Assembly: GCA_947500135.1 (NCBI GenBank)
Contig: CANMQX010000004.1
Span: forward strand, 475,442-539,441
Direction of reading: 5' to 3'
Length of the DNA stretch: 64,000 nucleotides
Origin: an uncultured Paracoccaceae bacterium
GTDB lineage: Bacteria; Pseudomonadota; Alphaproteobacteria; Rhodobacterales; Rhodobacteraceae
The notes beneath the pieces are model-generated. The model was not told the DNA's origin. It searched no databases and saw nothing but the letters and a program-made list of their open reading frames with translations. The first letter of the stretch is position 1; each line of letters begins with the position of its first letter. The position numbers and the translations under genes are program-made. This document shows positions 36,035 to 44,067 of the stretch, in pieces.

Positions 36035-36775
36035 TCAGGTCTCCTTATCGGGATGTGTGGGGGATTTGCTGAAAAGGTGCCACAGGACCATGCCGATATA
36101 GCCCAGACACAGCACCACAAGAGTGACCCATGCATAGGTCAGCACCGCTGCCCCGAAGATGGCAAACCCCAGCAGAAAGAATTTTACGTTCTCGCGCGAA
36201 ATGCGCAGGTTCTTGAATGACCATGTCGGGATCTTGCTGATCATCAGCAGCCCGACCAGGATCATATTGGCACTGATCACGACGGCGGGCAGCAAGGGCG
36301 TGTCGGCAAAGGCGAAGGAAATGAACATTGGGAGCATCACCAAAAGTGCCCCAAAGGGTGACGGCACGCCGACGAAATGATTGTTTGGCCCGTCATCATC
36401 GGCGCGGCTGCTGATATTGAACCGGGCCAGCCGCATCGCGCAGCAGACCGCAAAGATCAGCACCGAGATCCATCCCGCGCTGCGCATATCCTGCAAGGCC
36501 CAGAAATAGACGACAAGCGGGGCCGCGACCCCGAAGTTCACGAAATCGGCCAGTGAATCCAGTTCTGCGCCCAGGTCACTGTCGCTGTTCAGCAAGCGCG
36601 CCAGCCGCCCGTCCAGCCCGTCCAGCACGCAGGCGGCAAGGATGAACTGGGCTGCCAGTGTGTAATCGCCATGCACCCCGAACCGGATCGCTGACAACCC
36701 CGCGCAAAGCCCCGCAATGGTCAGCATATTGGGGATCAACTGGATCAGCGAGAATTCGGCCTTGGGGGTGATCAA
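36035..36775 (-). CDS. pssA: CDP-diacylglycerol-serine O-phosphatidyltransferase
   Basis: Integral membrane enzyme of 246 residues that joins CDP-diacylglycerol and serine to phosphatidylserine. The CDP-alcohol phosphotransferase motif DG-x2-AR-x8-G-x3-D-x3-D is complete in the segment beginning [16 protein letters not shown]. Several hydrophobic helices follow. It starts with TTG overlapping the psd stop (TTGA) behind GAGG. The operon order psd-pssA-pmtA covers the whole route from CDP-diacylglycerol to phosphatidylcholine. Confidence 0.93.
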   Translation of the reverse strand: MITPKAEFSLIQLIPNMLTIAGLCAGLSAIRFGVHGDYTLAAQFILAACVLDGLDGRLARLLNSDSDLGAELDSLADFVNFGVAAPLVVYFWALQDMRSAGWISVLIFAVCCAMRLARFNISSRADDDGPNNHFVGVPSPFGALLVMLPMFISFAFADTPLLPAVVISANMILVGLLMISKIPTWSFKNLRISRENVKFFLLGFAIFGAAVLTYAWVTLVVLCLGYIGMVLWHLFSKSPTHPDKET

Positions 36776-37446
36776 TTTGCGGCCTCATTACTGAGCTGTG
36801 CCAGCACGGTTTCGCCTGCAACCATGGTCTGGCCGACACTGACCAGCGGTGTCACCCCGGGGGGCAGATACACATCCAGCCGGGATCCGAACCGGATCAG
36901 CCCGAACCGTTCGCCGGTTTGCAATATGTCGCCGGTTTTGACGAAACAGACGATCCGCCGCGCCACCAGCCCCGCGATCTGCACCACGGCCAGTTCCTGC
37001 CCGGACGTTAGCCGCAGCCGCAGGCTGTTGCGTTCATTATCGACGCTGGCCTTGTCGAGTGAGGCGTTGAAAAACTTGCCCGGGCGATAGGACACGGCCA
37101 GAACCTCGCCCGTGATGGGGGTGCGGTTCACATGGCAGTTGAACACGTTCATGAACACGCTGACGCGGGTCAGGGCGGTGTCATCCATGCCCAGCTCTGC
37201 CGGGGGCACCGCCGGTTCAATAAGCGAGACGATCCCATCGGCGGGGCTGACAATCAGCCCATCGCGGTCGGGCGGGAACCGTTCAGGATCGCGAAAGAAA
37301 TAATAACACCAAATGGTCAGCCCGACACCAATCCAGCCCAGCAGCGGCGTGATCAGGAACAGCCCGACCGAGACAGCCGCAAAGATGGCAACGAACTTGA
37401 TGCCCTCCGGGTGCATCGGCTTGATAAAGGTTCCGAGCATGGACAT
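36772..37446 (-). CDS. psd: Phosphatidylserine decarboxylase proenzyme (short form)
   Basis: A 224-residue pyruvoyl-dependent enzyme that decarboxylates phosphatidylserine to phosphatidylethanolamine. The self-cleavage site is Gly187-Ser188 in [15 protein letters not shown]; Ser188 becomes the pyruvoyl group of the small alpha chain. Two hydrophobic segments near residues 18-47 anchor it. Family markers [12 protein letters not shown] and [14 protein letters not shown] are present. The length is that of the short PSD class. GGGGGAAGC precedes the ATG. It is the first gene of the psd-pssA-pmtA operon. Confidence 0.93.
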   Translation of the reverse strand: MSMLGTFIKPMHPEGIKFVAIFAAVSVGLFLITPLLGWIGVGLTIWCYYFFRDPERFPPDRDGLIVSPADGIVSLIEPAVPPAELGMDDTALTRVSVFMNVFNCHVNRTPITGEVLAVSYRPGKFFNASLDKASVDNERNSLRLRLTSGQELAVVQIAGLVARRIVCFVKTGDILQTGERFGLIRFGSRLDVYLPPGVTPLVSVGQTMVAGETVLAQLSNEAAN

Positions 37447-37669
37447 GTGCGGCTTCCCCCAAGGTCAACTTGAGCCACACTCATAAGGTGATGCGTGCTG
37501 GTGACAAGGGCATTCTGGGCGGCGGGCATGAAGGCGCGGGTGGTGAGAATGCGAAAGATCAGATGATTTAGTCTTTACGTCACAACATTAACAGGCAATC
37601 CGCAAACCTGACCTTTGTGCCGATTGCAGTGAAGGGGGCGAAAGAGCCCAAATTACCGAATGCTGCAAG

Positions 37670-38686
37670 TTGTTCAAACGTCTGCTACGGGGTATCAGCG
37701 TACAGAGATTTCCGGAGCAATTTAAAGATGCTCTTATCGTCTCTGTCCAACAATCCGTCAGAGTAGGATATGCCTTGATATTTGATACGATCCCTTACCG
37801 ACCCAAGGAAGCTAGGTATTGGGAAGCTCTTGGTCGTGAAGTAGAAGAATACTACGAACCGCTAGCCGACATCTCCGACTTAATGGTCCAAGGAACGAAC
37901 AACGCCCACATAAGCGATGTCTTGCTAGCTACGGAGGGCATCAACCAATTTATGTCAGGGCATGGATGCGATGCGACCTGCTTGTTGCCAATGGCCGACC
38001 TCGCAGAACGGCTGGGGGGTATTGTTTTGGCAAACAAGGCAAGATCGGCGCATGCGACGATTAAAGCGCGCTCCGAATGGGCCACTCAAGAGATTAATGA
38101 TTTCATCCACGACGCCCTTTTGGTTTTGACGGACGAAGAGCTGGCGAAACAAACAGAGATTCAAGGACAAACGAATCAGGCTTTCGAAACAGCATTTTCG
38201 GAGTGGCTGAATTCATATTTCCCACGCATGGAAGTCGCAGACATCGACGCTTATCTGCGGGGAAAATGGAAGCAAGTAGGACAAACACATCCCGAGATAT
38301 GGAGCACCCATCAGACTAGAAAGCTCGGGCCTAAGATCGATGGAGAAACCGCTTTTACGCTTCTCAAGCAATGCGGTTCCGATGGCGCCTTCAAAATTAG
38401 GAGGGCAAAACCAGCAGTTGATGCAACCGCACCGGTCCACTTCCTCTGGATCGAAACAATAGAAGGCCGCGAGGTAGTCGTAGTTGGTTTCGCCGATGCT
38501 ACCAGTTTGCTGGATGTGGCGAGTTGGAGTGAGCTGGCCCGCACCCCTTCAAGCCCGCCGCTCAACAGCAAGACACAGTGGCTCGCAAGTCATAACAAAC
38601 AATTCATGATTGATAGAGATAGTCTTTCAGTAACCGAACCAAAGTTCCTCCGCCCGTTACCCAAGAAATTGGTTTATTTGAATTAG
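37670..38686 (+). CDS. Hypothetical protein of an accessory island
   Basis: A 338-residue protein with no family I recognise and no signal peptide or membrane segment. The N-terminal half is helical and the C-terminal half contains a likely beta region (PVHFLWIETIEGREVVVVGF). The frame begins with TTG without a good Shine-Dalgarno, so the true start is uncertain; the next in-frame ATG is about 70 residues in. The gene is AT-richer than the core genes on either side, as are the next two, which suggests recent acquisition. Confidence 0.55.
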   Translation: MFKRLLRGISVQRFPEQFKDALIVSVQQSVRVGYALIFDTIPYRPKEARYWEALGREVEEYYEPLADISDLMVQGTNNAHISDVLLATEGINQFMSGHGCDATCLLPMADLAERLGGIVLANKARSAHATIKARSEWATQEINDFIHDALLVLTDEELAKQTEIQGQTNQAFETAFSEWLNSYFPRMEVADIDAYLRGKWKQVGQTHPEIWSTHQTRKLGPKIDGETAFTLLKQCGSDGAFKIRRAKPAVDATAPVHFLWIETIEGREVVVVGFADATSLLDVASWSELARTPSSPPLNSKTQWLASHNKQFMIDRDSLSVTEPKFLRPLPKKLVYLN

Positions 38687-38814
38687 CGGCCATTCGCGCA
38701 AACGCAGCGAATTGGTGCTTTGTCCCGCCTCCTAAGAGCTCATGCAAGCCGCCGCGAACGTCTAAGGGTCTGAGACCAGCCGTGCGGGTCACGAATGTCC
38801 GTTTTCCAACTTTG

Positions 38815-40278
38815 TTAACTTGTGCATTCAGGCAAAGTGGCGTCATACTTACCCAGATAAGACAAATAGTCTGCAATAGCTAACACACGCACCGTCGTGC
38901 TTTCCTGATCAGAGATCGTATCAAGCAACTCCCGCAGTGCCGTTTCGGCAAGAACACAATCCTCCGCATCGGCAAGTGCGATTCCGATTTGCAACCGCAA
39001 TAACTCGTTTGCCTTAAATTTGGATGACACGAGGAGAGGTATCGCATCGTTCGCCGCCTCTTGGGCAATGGGGTCAGGCCACAGCCTCAATATGTGATCG
39101 ACTGCGCGGACGGCAAAATCATCTGGGCTTACGTAGTCCTCAGGGACAAACGATTTGGTAAACCATTGCAGCGCCGTGATTGGGTCAAGGTTGGATGATG
39201 CATCTGCACGCGCTGCCAGAATGTCAGCCAACCGTGTTTGCACTTGAGATTCTTCAATAGATATTTCGCGGTCTGTGTCGATGGAAATGACGACCTGCGC
39301 CTCTGGTAGCAAGCGGCCGGCCAACGTTTCTGCTTCGGTACTTCGCCCATTATCATGCAGCCTTATAAGAACGGGGGCCAGCCCGTCGTCATTTACAGCT
39401 TTTACGATCCGTTGGATCATGAAAATACCGTCTTGCCCCCGCGCCATCTGTCTTTCGAGATCTTTGTCAAGCGATTCAAACATAGCATCCAGTTGCTGAT
39501 ATGCTGCCTCCATCCCATCGCAGGCCACGTTCGCGCGCATCGGCACAGCAAACCGCTCAGTGGCGCTTATTCGTGTGCGCAACAGATGTGTCAGCGCAAT
39601 TTTAGCTAGCGATTTGCCATCCTGCCCGTTGTCGCAAAGCTCGGCCGCAATTCGAAACAAGTGCGCAGTGGGAGAGAAGTAGACCGCCGCGGGCGGTGTG
39701 TTTGCCTCCAAGTAGGCTTCCAACCGCGCCAGGTCGTTCCGGGCCATCCATGCTATCGTTCTATAAAGCCCATCGATAGCAATCTCACTGAAGGCCTCAC
39801 CCTTTGCTATCGCTAGATCGGCGGTTGCCGCGGGCTCGGAGATTAATGCTGCATCCGCCAGCGTCTGCCCCCAGTAGTCCAAAGGCAGATCACCGGTCAG
39901 AGCCGGATTATCCAGAAGCTCAGTCAGTAGCTGAATCGCGTTGGAGCCAGGAGGAATCCCTGCAATCGCAATATTCGTATATCGGACGACCAATTCTCCA
40001 TCTGGGCGTTCCAGGTACGAAGTCTGAACATTCTGGCGGATGTTCTCGTCGAGATGAGGCCAGAGGTTGCCGAGCATCTTCCCGAAAGTGTTGACCGAAA
40101 CGTCTTCGGTTGCGTCCTGCAACTCGCTCACTGCGTATTCCACAAGGCAGGCTTGATCTAAGGGGTCACATTCAATCCCATCCGACCAAAACCAATTGGC
40201 TGCGGCGGAGATCGGGCTTAAGACTGATAGACAAAAGGCTACCACGAGTGCTTTTTGCATGAGCGAACAGACTTTCAT
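38815..40278 (-). CDS. Exported helical-repeat protein of unknown function
   Basis: A 487-residue protein with a Sec signal (MQKALVVAFCLSVLSPISAAA) and a mature part that looks entirely alpha-helical. Ala/Leu-rich helix pairs resemble a TPR- or HEAT-like solenoid (for example LFRIAAELCDNGQDGKSLAK and LADAEDCVLAETALRELLD). Several cysteines suggest a periplasmic location with disulfides. No defined domain is recognised. Starts at 40278 or 40260 are both possible. It belongs to the AT-richer island at 37.6-40.7 kb. Confidence 0.6.
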   Translation of the reverse strand: MKVCSLMQKALVVAFCLSVLSPISAAANWFWSDGIECDPLDQACLVEYAVSELQDATEDVSVNTFGKMLGNLWPHLDENIRQNVQTSYLERPDGELVVRYTNIAIAGIPPGSNAIQLLTELLDNPALTGDLPLDYWGQTLADAALISEPAATADLAIAKGEAFSEIAIDGLYRTIAWMARNDLARLEAYLEANTPPAAVYFSPTAHLFRIAAELCDNGQDGKSLAKIALTHLLRTRISATERFAVPMRANVACDGMEAAYQQLDAMFESLDKDLERQMARGQDGIFMIQRIVKAVNDDGLAPVLIRLHDNGRSTEAETLAGRLLPEAQVVISIDTDREISIEESQVQTRLADILAARADASSNLDPITALQWFTKSFVPEDYVSPDDFAVRAVDHILRLWPDPIAQEAANDAIPLLVSSKFKANELLRLQIGIALADAEDCVLAETALRELLDTISDQESTTVRVLAIADYLSYLGKYDATLPECTS

Positions 40279-40353
40279 GTGCCAATTTTCACTGAACTAA
40301 ACTGGTTCAATCCCTCTCCCAAAGTAAACCAGCTATGCGACGATTTCCCTCGC

Positions 40354-40623
40354 CTACTTCATCACTTTCTTGCAGGCTCTGCGATACAGGGAAGGCAACA
40401 TGAACAGATCCATAATCATGCCAAAAAATACTGCAAAAAGACCGTATGCTCCGATCCCACCCAAAAGAAGCAAAGGCAAGGAGATTACTGACATCCAAAG
40501 AAACATTTTTGCAACCTTGATTTTGCCCAAGTAAAATCTGTGCGTTCCGAACCAGCCAACAACAAGAAGCAGCATGTAGGCAATGGCTAGATTAGGCTTG
40601 GAAGTTTGCGAGCCATTGGCCAA
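40354..40623 (-). CDS. TM2-domain membrane protein
   Basis: An 89-residue protein with two membrane helices separated by a short turn. The TM2 hallmark GWFGTHRFYLGK lies between the first helix (LAIAYMLLLVV) and the second region (MFLWMSVISLPLLLLGGIGA), with a third hydrophobic stretch after it. TTG at 40623 follows AGGGG by about seven bases and gives a normal TM2 length; a longer version would add an unlikely arginine-rich N-terminus. TM2 proteins are widespread, with no settled bacterial function. Confidence 0.7.
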   Translation of the reverse strand: MANGSQTSKPNLAIAYMLLLVVGWFGTHRFYLGKIKVAKMFLWMSVISLPLLLLGGIGAYGLFAVFFGMIMDLFMLPSLYRRACKKVMK

Positions 40624-40935
40624 AAATAGTCCCCTCAATGAAGTGCAGCCTCTACGGCCGCTGTTCGATTCCGTTCGGCGTCGCACATGTAGGTTTGTGG
40701 AATCGAGTGAGCACGTCCTAGTTGGCGCTATGTCGGAGTTTTCCTAGAGTAGCGCCTAGATTGTAGATCGTCGAGACGGCTCATCTCTTAACCGGTGAGG
40801 CGTGAGCGAGGATGGCAGCGGTTGGGCCGTGTTCAGCGAAAGCCAACTATGTCCGCATCTGGACCTTGGTGCGCGGTGCGATGAAGGTCATGTTGGGGGC
40901 AGTGTTGGGTGATGAGGTGGTTGGCTCGGCGCAAA
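40624..40935. other. Gene-free segment at the right edge of the accessory island
   Basis: About 310 bases with no convincing frame. It contains fragmentary sequence (for example around 40840-40870) of a type that I suspect is decayed coding or repeat DNA; similar debris lies around 37600-37660 and 38690-38800. No tRNA, attachment site or inverted repeat marks an insertion boundary. Confidence 0.35.
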
Positions 40936-40963
40936 AAAACGCCCGGTATGTGCCGGGCGTTTT
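40936..40963 (-). terminator. Rho-independent terminator of the AGCS symporter operon
   Basis: AAAACGCCCGG (40936-40946) pairs perfectly with CCGGGCGTTTT (40953-40963) around TATGTG. On the minus strand a run of T follows. It ends the usp-symporter transcript. Confidence 0.9.
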
Positions 40964-40987
40964 GGTTTTTGATCGCGATAAAGCGCC

Positions 40988-42532
40988 TTAGTGGAACTTT
41001 GCGATTTCGCCTGACTTCAGACGCGACTGGTAGCTGATCAACTCGCGCTTGACGACGGGCATCAGGCAGTACAGCGCCACGATGTTCACAACCGCCATGG
41101 CAAAGATCGCCGCATCCGAGAAGTCAATGACCGGGCCAAGGCTGGCCGAGGCGCCGATGATTACGAAGATGCAGAAGATCACCTTGAAAACTAGCTCCTT
41201 GGTGTGGCCTTCGCCGAACAGGAAGGTCCAAGCTTTCAAGCCATAGTAGGACCAGCTGATCATGGTTGAGAAGGCGAACAGGATCACCGCGATGGCCAGG
41301 ATGTATTTGAAGGCTGGGAACGCGGATGAGAATGCAGCAGAGGTCAGCGCCACACCCTTGTTGCCGTCCACTGTCTGGATGGTGCTTGCACCTTCATCCA
41401 GCAGGTACATGCCTGTACTTGGATCCATGATCAACTGACCGGTGATGATGATCACCAGTGCTGTCATCGTGCAGATCACAACCGTGTCGATGAACGGCTC
41501 CAGCAGGGATACAAACCCTTCGGTGATCGGCTCTTTGGTTTTCACCGCAGAGTGGGCAATCGCCGCAGAGCCAACGCCGGCTTCGTTCGAGAATGCCGCC
41601 CGTTTGAAGCCCTGGATCAGCGCGCCGACCATACCGCCGGCAACACCGGCCCCGGTAAAGGCACCGCGGAAGATCTCGCCAAAGGCCCAACCGATCATAT
41701 TGGCATTCATCAGCAGGATGACCAAGGCGGTCAGCACATACATCACACCCATGATTGGCACGACTTTTTCAGTCACCTTGGCGATGGATTTCAGACCACC
41801 CACGATGACCGCAAAGACGATGCCCGCAAACACGATACCGGTGATCCAGCCAGGGTATTCGCCGACCACATTGGTGATCTGTGCATGCGCCTGGTTGGCC
41901 TGGAACATGTTGCCGCCACCAAGGGCGCCAAGGATACAAAAGACCGAAAACAGGATCGCCATGAACCGGCCCAATGGCAGCCCACGTTCGGCGAAACCTT
42001 TGGTCATGTAATACATCGGGCCACCTGACACGGTGCCGTCATCATATTCATTCCGGTATTTCACGCCCAGCGTACATTCGGTGAATTTGGACGCCATCCC
42101 CATCAGACCCGCAAGGATCATCCAGAATGTGGCACCCGGACCACCGATACTGACGGCCACGGCCACACCAGCGATGTTACCCAGACCAACAGTGCCCGAA
42201 AGGGCGGTTGCAAGGGCCTGAAAGTGGCTAACCTCGCCCGCGTCATTGGGGTCGGAATAGTCACCTTTGACCAGCGAGATTGAATGCGGGAAGGCCCGGA
42301 ATTGGATCAACCCGAAATAGACGGTGAAAATCGTGGCCGCGATGACAAGCCATGCCACGATCCAGGGAAAGGTTGTGCCCGGGAACGGGCTGAAGATGAA
42401 ACTGACGAACCAACCGGTCGCATTTGCGAAACCGTCATTAATCTGTTGGTCCAGTGACTGCGCCATGGCTGGCGCGCTTGCGGCCAGCGTGGCGGGTACG
42501 GCGATGGCTGCCGCCCTGAATAGGTTTTTCAT
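40988..42532 (-). CDS. Alanine/glycine:cation symporter (AGCS family)
   Basis: A 514-residue inner-membrane transporter with many hydrophobic helices. It carries a cleavable-looking N-terminal signal (AAAIAVPATLAASAPAMA). AGCS markers are GTVGLGNIAGVAVAVSIGGP, YMTKGFAERGLPLGR and NEAGVGSAAIAHSAVKTKEP. These proteins import alanine or glycine with sodium or protons. GGGGAAATC precedes the ATG at 42532. It starts 15 bases after a universal stress protein gene and the pair shares the terminator at 40936-40963. Which amino acid it prefers is not visible; taurine transamination by Tpa yields alanine, but no functional link is shown. Confidence 0.92.
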   Translation of the reverse strand: MKNLFRAAAIAVPATLAASAPAMAQSLDQQINDGFANATGWFVSFIFSPFPGTTFPWIVAWLVIAATIFTVYFGLIQFRAFPHSISLVKGDYSDPNDAGEVSHFQALATALSGTVGLGNIAGVAVAVSIGGPGATFWMILAGLMGMASKFTECTLGVKYRNEYDDGTVSGGPMYYMTKGFAERGLPLGRFMAILFSVFCILGALGGGNMFQANQAHAQITNVVGEYPGWITGIVFAGIVFAVIVGGLKSIAKVTEKVVPIMGVMYVLTALVILLMNANMIGWAFGEIFRGAFTGAGVAGGMVGALIQGFKRAAFSNEAGVGSAAIAHSAVKTKEPITEGFVSLLEPFIDTVVICTMTALVIIITGQLIMDPSTGMYLLDEGASTIQTVDGNKGVALTSAAFSSAFPAFKYILAIAVILFAFSTMISWSYYGLKAWTFLFGEGHTKELVFKVIFCIFVIIGASASLGPVIDFSDAAIFAMAVVNIVALYCLMPVVKRELISYQSRLKSGEIAKFH

Positions 42533-42547
42533 GATTTCCCCTGTCAT

Positions 42548-42982
42548 TTAAGGAACGATTGTGACCGGCACGGGGGCCGCTTGCGCCAGACTGCCTGCGA
42601 CGGACCCAAAAATCCGCGTCGCGAGCCCCGAATGGCCTGTGCGTCCAATAATGATCTGGTCTGCCCCTTCGTCCTTGGCAATCTTGCAAAGCGTATCGGT
42701 GATATGCCCGTATTTTAACGCTGTGCTTACGGCTATACCGCTGCCTGATAATTGATCGACGACCGGCTTCAGCACGGCGGTTTCTGCGCGCTCCAGCTCT
42801 TCGCCACGGCGCTTATGCCGCTCTTCAAGTTCTTCTGGTGTCAGGAATGAATATGGTGACCATTCGAGGACATGCGCCACAACGACACTGCCTCCTTCGG
42901 CCTTGGCAAGGCTGACTGAAAAATCCAGTGCCGCCTTTGCACTTTTACTACCGTCATAACCGACGACGATTTTGCGGGACAT
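42548..42982 (-). CDS. Universal stress protein, UspA family
   Basis: A 144-residue single-domain Usp. It begins MSRKIVVGYDGSKSAKAALD, and the nucleotide-binding loop IIIGRTGHSGLATRIFGSVA near the C-terminus has the G-x2-G-x9-G-S arrangement of ATP-binding members. GGGAGG lies before the ATG at 42982. It is co-transcribed with the AGCS symporter downstream. Usp genes next to transporters often encode partners that adjust transport activity, but that is general precedent, not something visible here. Confidence 0.88.
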   Translation of the reverse strand: MSRKIVVGYDGSKSAKAALDFSVSLAKAEGGSVVVAHVLEWSPYSFLTPEELEERHKRRGEELERAETAVLKPVVDQLSGSGIAVSTALKYGHITDTLCKIAKDEGADQIIIGRTGHSGLATRIFGSVAGSLAQAAPVPVTIVP

Positions 42983-43195
42983 GTTATCCCTCCCTGTTGT
43001 TATTCGCTTCGGGTGAAGCACTTTCACGTTAACCCTTTCTTTCTCGAAAAGGCCCCTAAATTTCTCGCTTGTCGGGAAAAAACGCAAATTTTTGCCGCAA
43101 AAGTAGAAATGAAGGGCGAATATCCTGTTGGAAAGACGTGTTTTTATGCTTTTTGACGTTATCGTCGATAATTGGCGCGGGTCTCGAAATGCCGC

Positions 43196-44020
43196 TTATT
43201 CCTGCAACCGCCACCGCGTGGCCCGCTTTTCCATCACGTTGATCACGCTCCATTCCAATGCCAGAATGAACAGCACGAAACTGAACGCATAAGCCATCAC
43301 ATAGCCGATTTCGAAAAGCTGGAAATACAGGTGGATCTGAAAGCCGATCCCGTTGCTGCGCCCCAGAAATTCAACCACCAGTACGATTTTCCAGATGATC
43401 GCCAGCCCGTTGCGGGTGCTGGAGGCGATAAACGGCCAAAGTTGCGGCAGCACAAGGTGCCGTAACCGCGTGAGCGGCGACATTCCAAATGACCGGGCCA
43501 TATCGCCCAGCTTCGGGTCCAGCGCCCGCGTGCCTTCGCGGATTGTCACGGCGACCATAGCCGTCTTGTTCAGCGCCACGGCGGTGATCGCCGCCACCTC
43601 GTTCAGTCCAATCCAGAGGTAGCATAGCACAATAACCACAAGGGCGGGGATGTTCAGAAAGACCAGCAACCATGCCCCGAACCAGCGATCCAACGTCTGG
43701 TTCAACCCCATCGCCACCCCGATTAGCAGTCCAAGCCCCATAGCTAGCCCAAATGCGGCGGCGACCCGGGCGATGGTCGCCAACATGTGATGGGCCAACG
43801 CCCCTGATGCGGCCTCTGCCTGAATGATCTGCCAGACGGCCAGCGGGCTGGGCAGCACCTTTGGGTCGGCCTTGGCCCATGCCAGAAGGGTCCAGAACAA
43901 AACCAGCCCGATCAAGGACATGGCCGTGATCGCACCGTTCATTTGGGGGCTTGCCGTGTTCATGATGAGCAGCATGTCACGAAAGCCGGACCTGACCCAA
44001 TCCCAAATTGCCCGGATCAT
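43196..44020 (-). CDS. ABC transporter permease, NitT/TauT type, without partner genes
   Basis: A 274-residue inner-membrane permease of the binding-protein-dependent class, with about six helices. The EAA loop that contacts the ATPase is visible as ARSFGMSPLTRLRHLVLPQL. The nitrate/taurine/aliphatic sulfonate branch is the nearest resemblance. No ATPase or binding-protein gene lies nearby, so its partners must be elsewhere or lost. Start codons at 44020, 43975 and 43963 are all possible; none has a strong Shine-Dalgarno. It is divergent from the NosR-like gene, with about 50 bases between. Confidence 0.75.
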   Translation of the reverse strand: MIRAIWDWVRSGFRDMLLIMNTASPQMNGAITAMSLIGLVLFWTLLAWAKADPKVLPSPLAVWQIIQAEAASGALAHHMLATIARVAAAFGLAMGLGLLIGVAMGLNQTLDRWFGAWLLVFLNIPALVVIVLCYLWIGLNEVAAITAVALNKTAMVAVTIREGTRALDPKLGDMARSFGMSPLTRLRHLVLPQLWPFIASSTRNGLAIIWKIVLVVEFLGRSNGIGFQIHLYFQLFEIGYVMAYAFSFVLFILALEWSVINVMEKRATRWRLQE

Positions 44021-44067
44021 ACCTAAGTCGCATAGGCTGGCCTGCGTCGCGCGCATAGGATCGCGCC

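Noticed and set aside
40655-40690. TTCGATTCC resembling a tRNA T-loop
   Set aside because: The flanking bases do not form the T-stem, and no acceptor or anticodon stem can be drawn. It also overlaps the upstream part of the TM2 frame.
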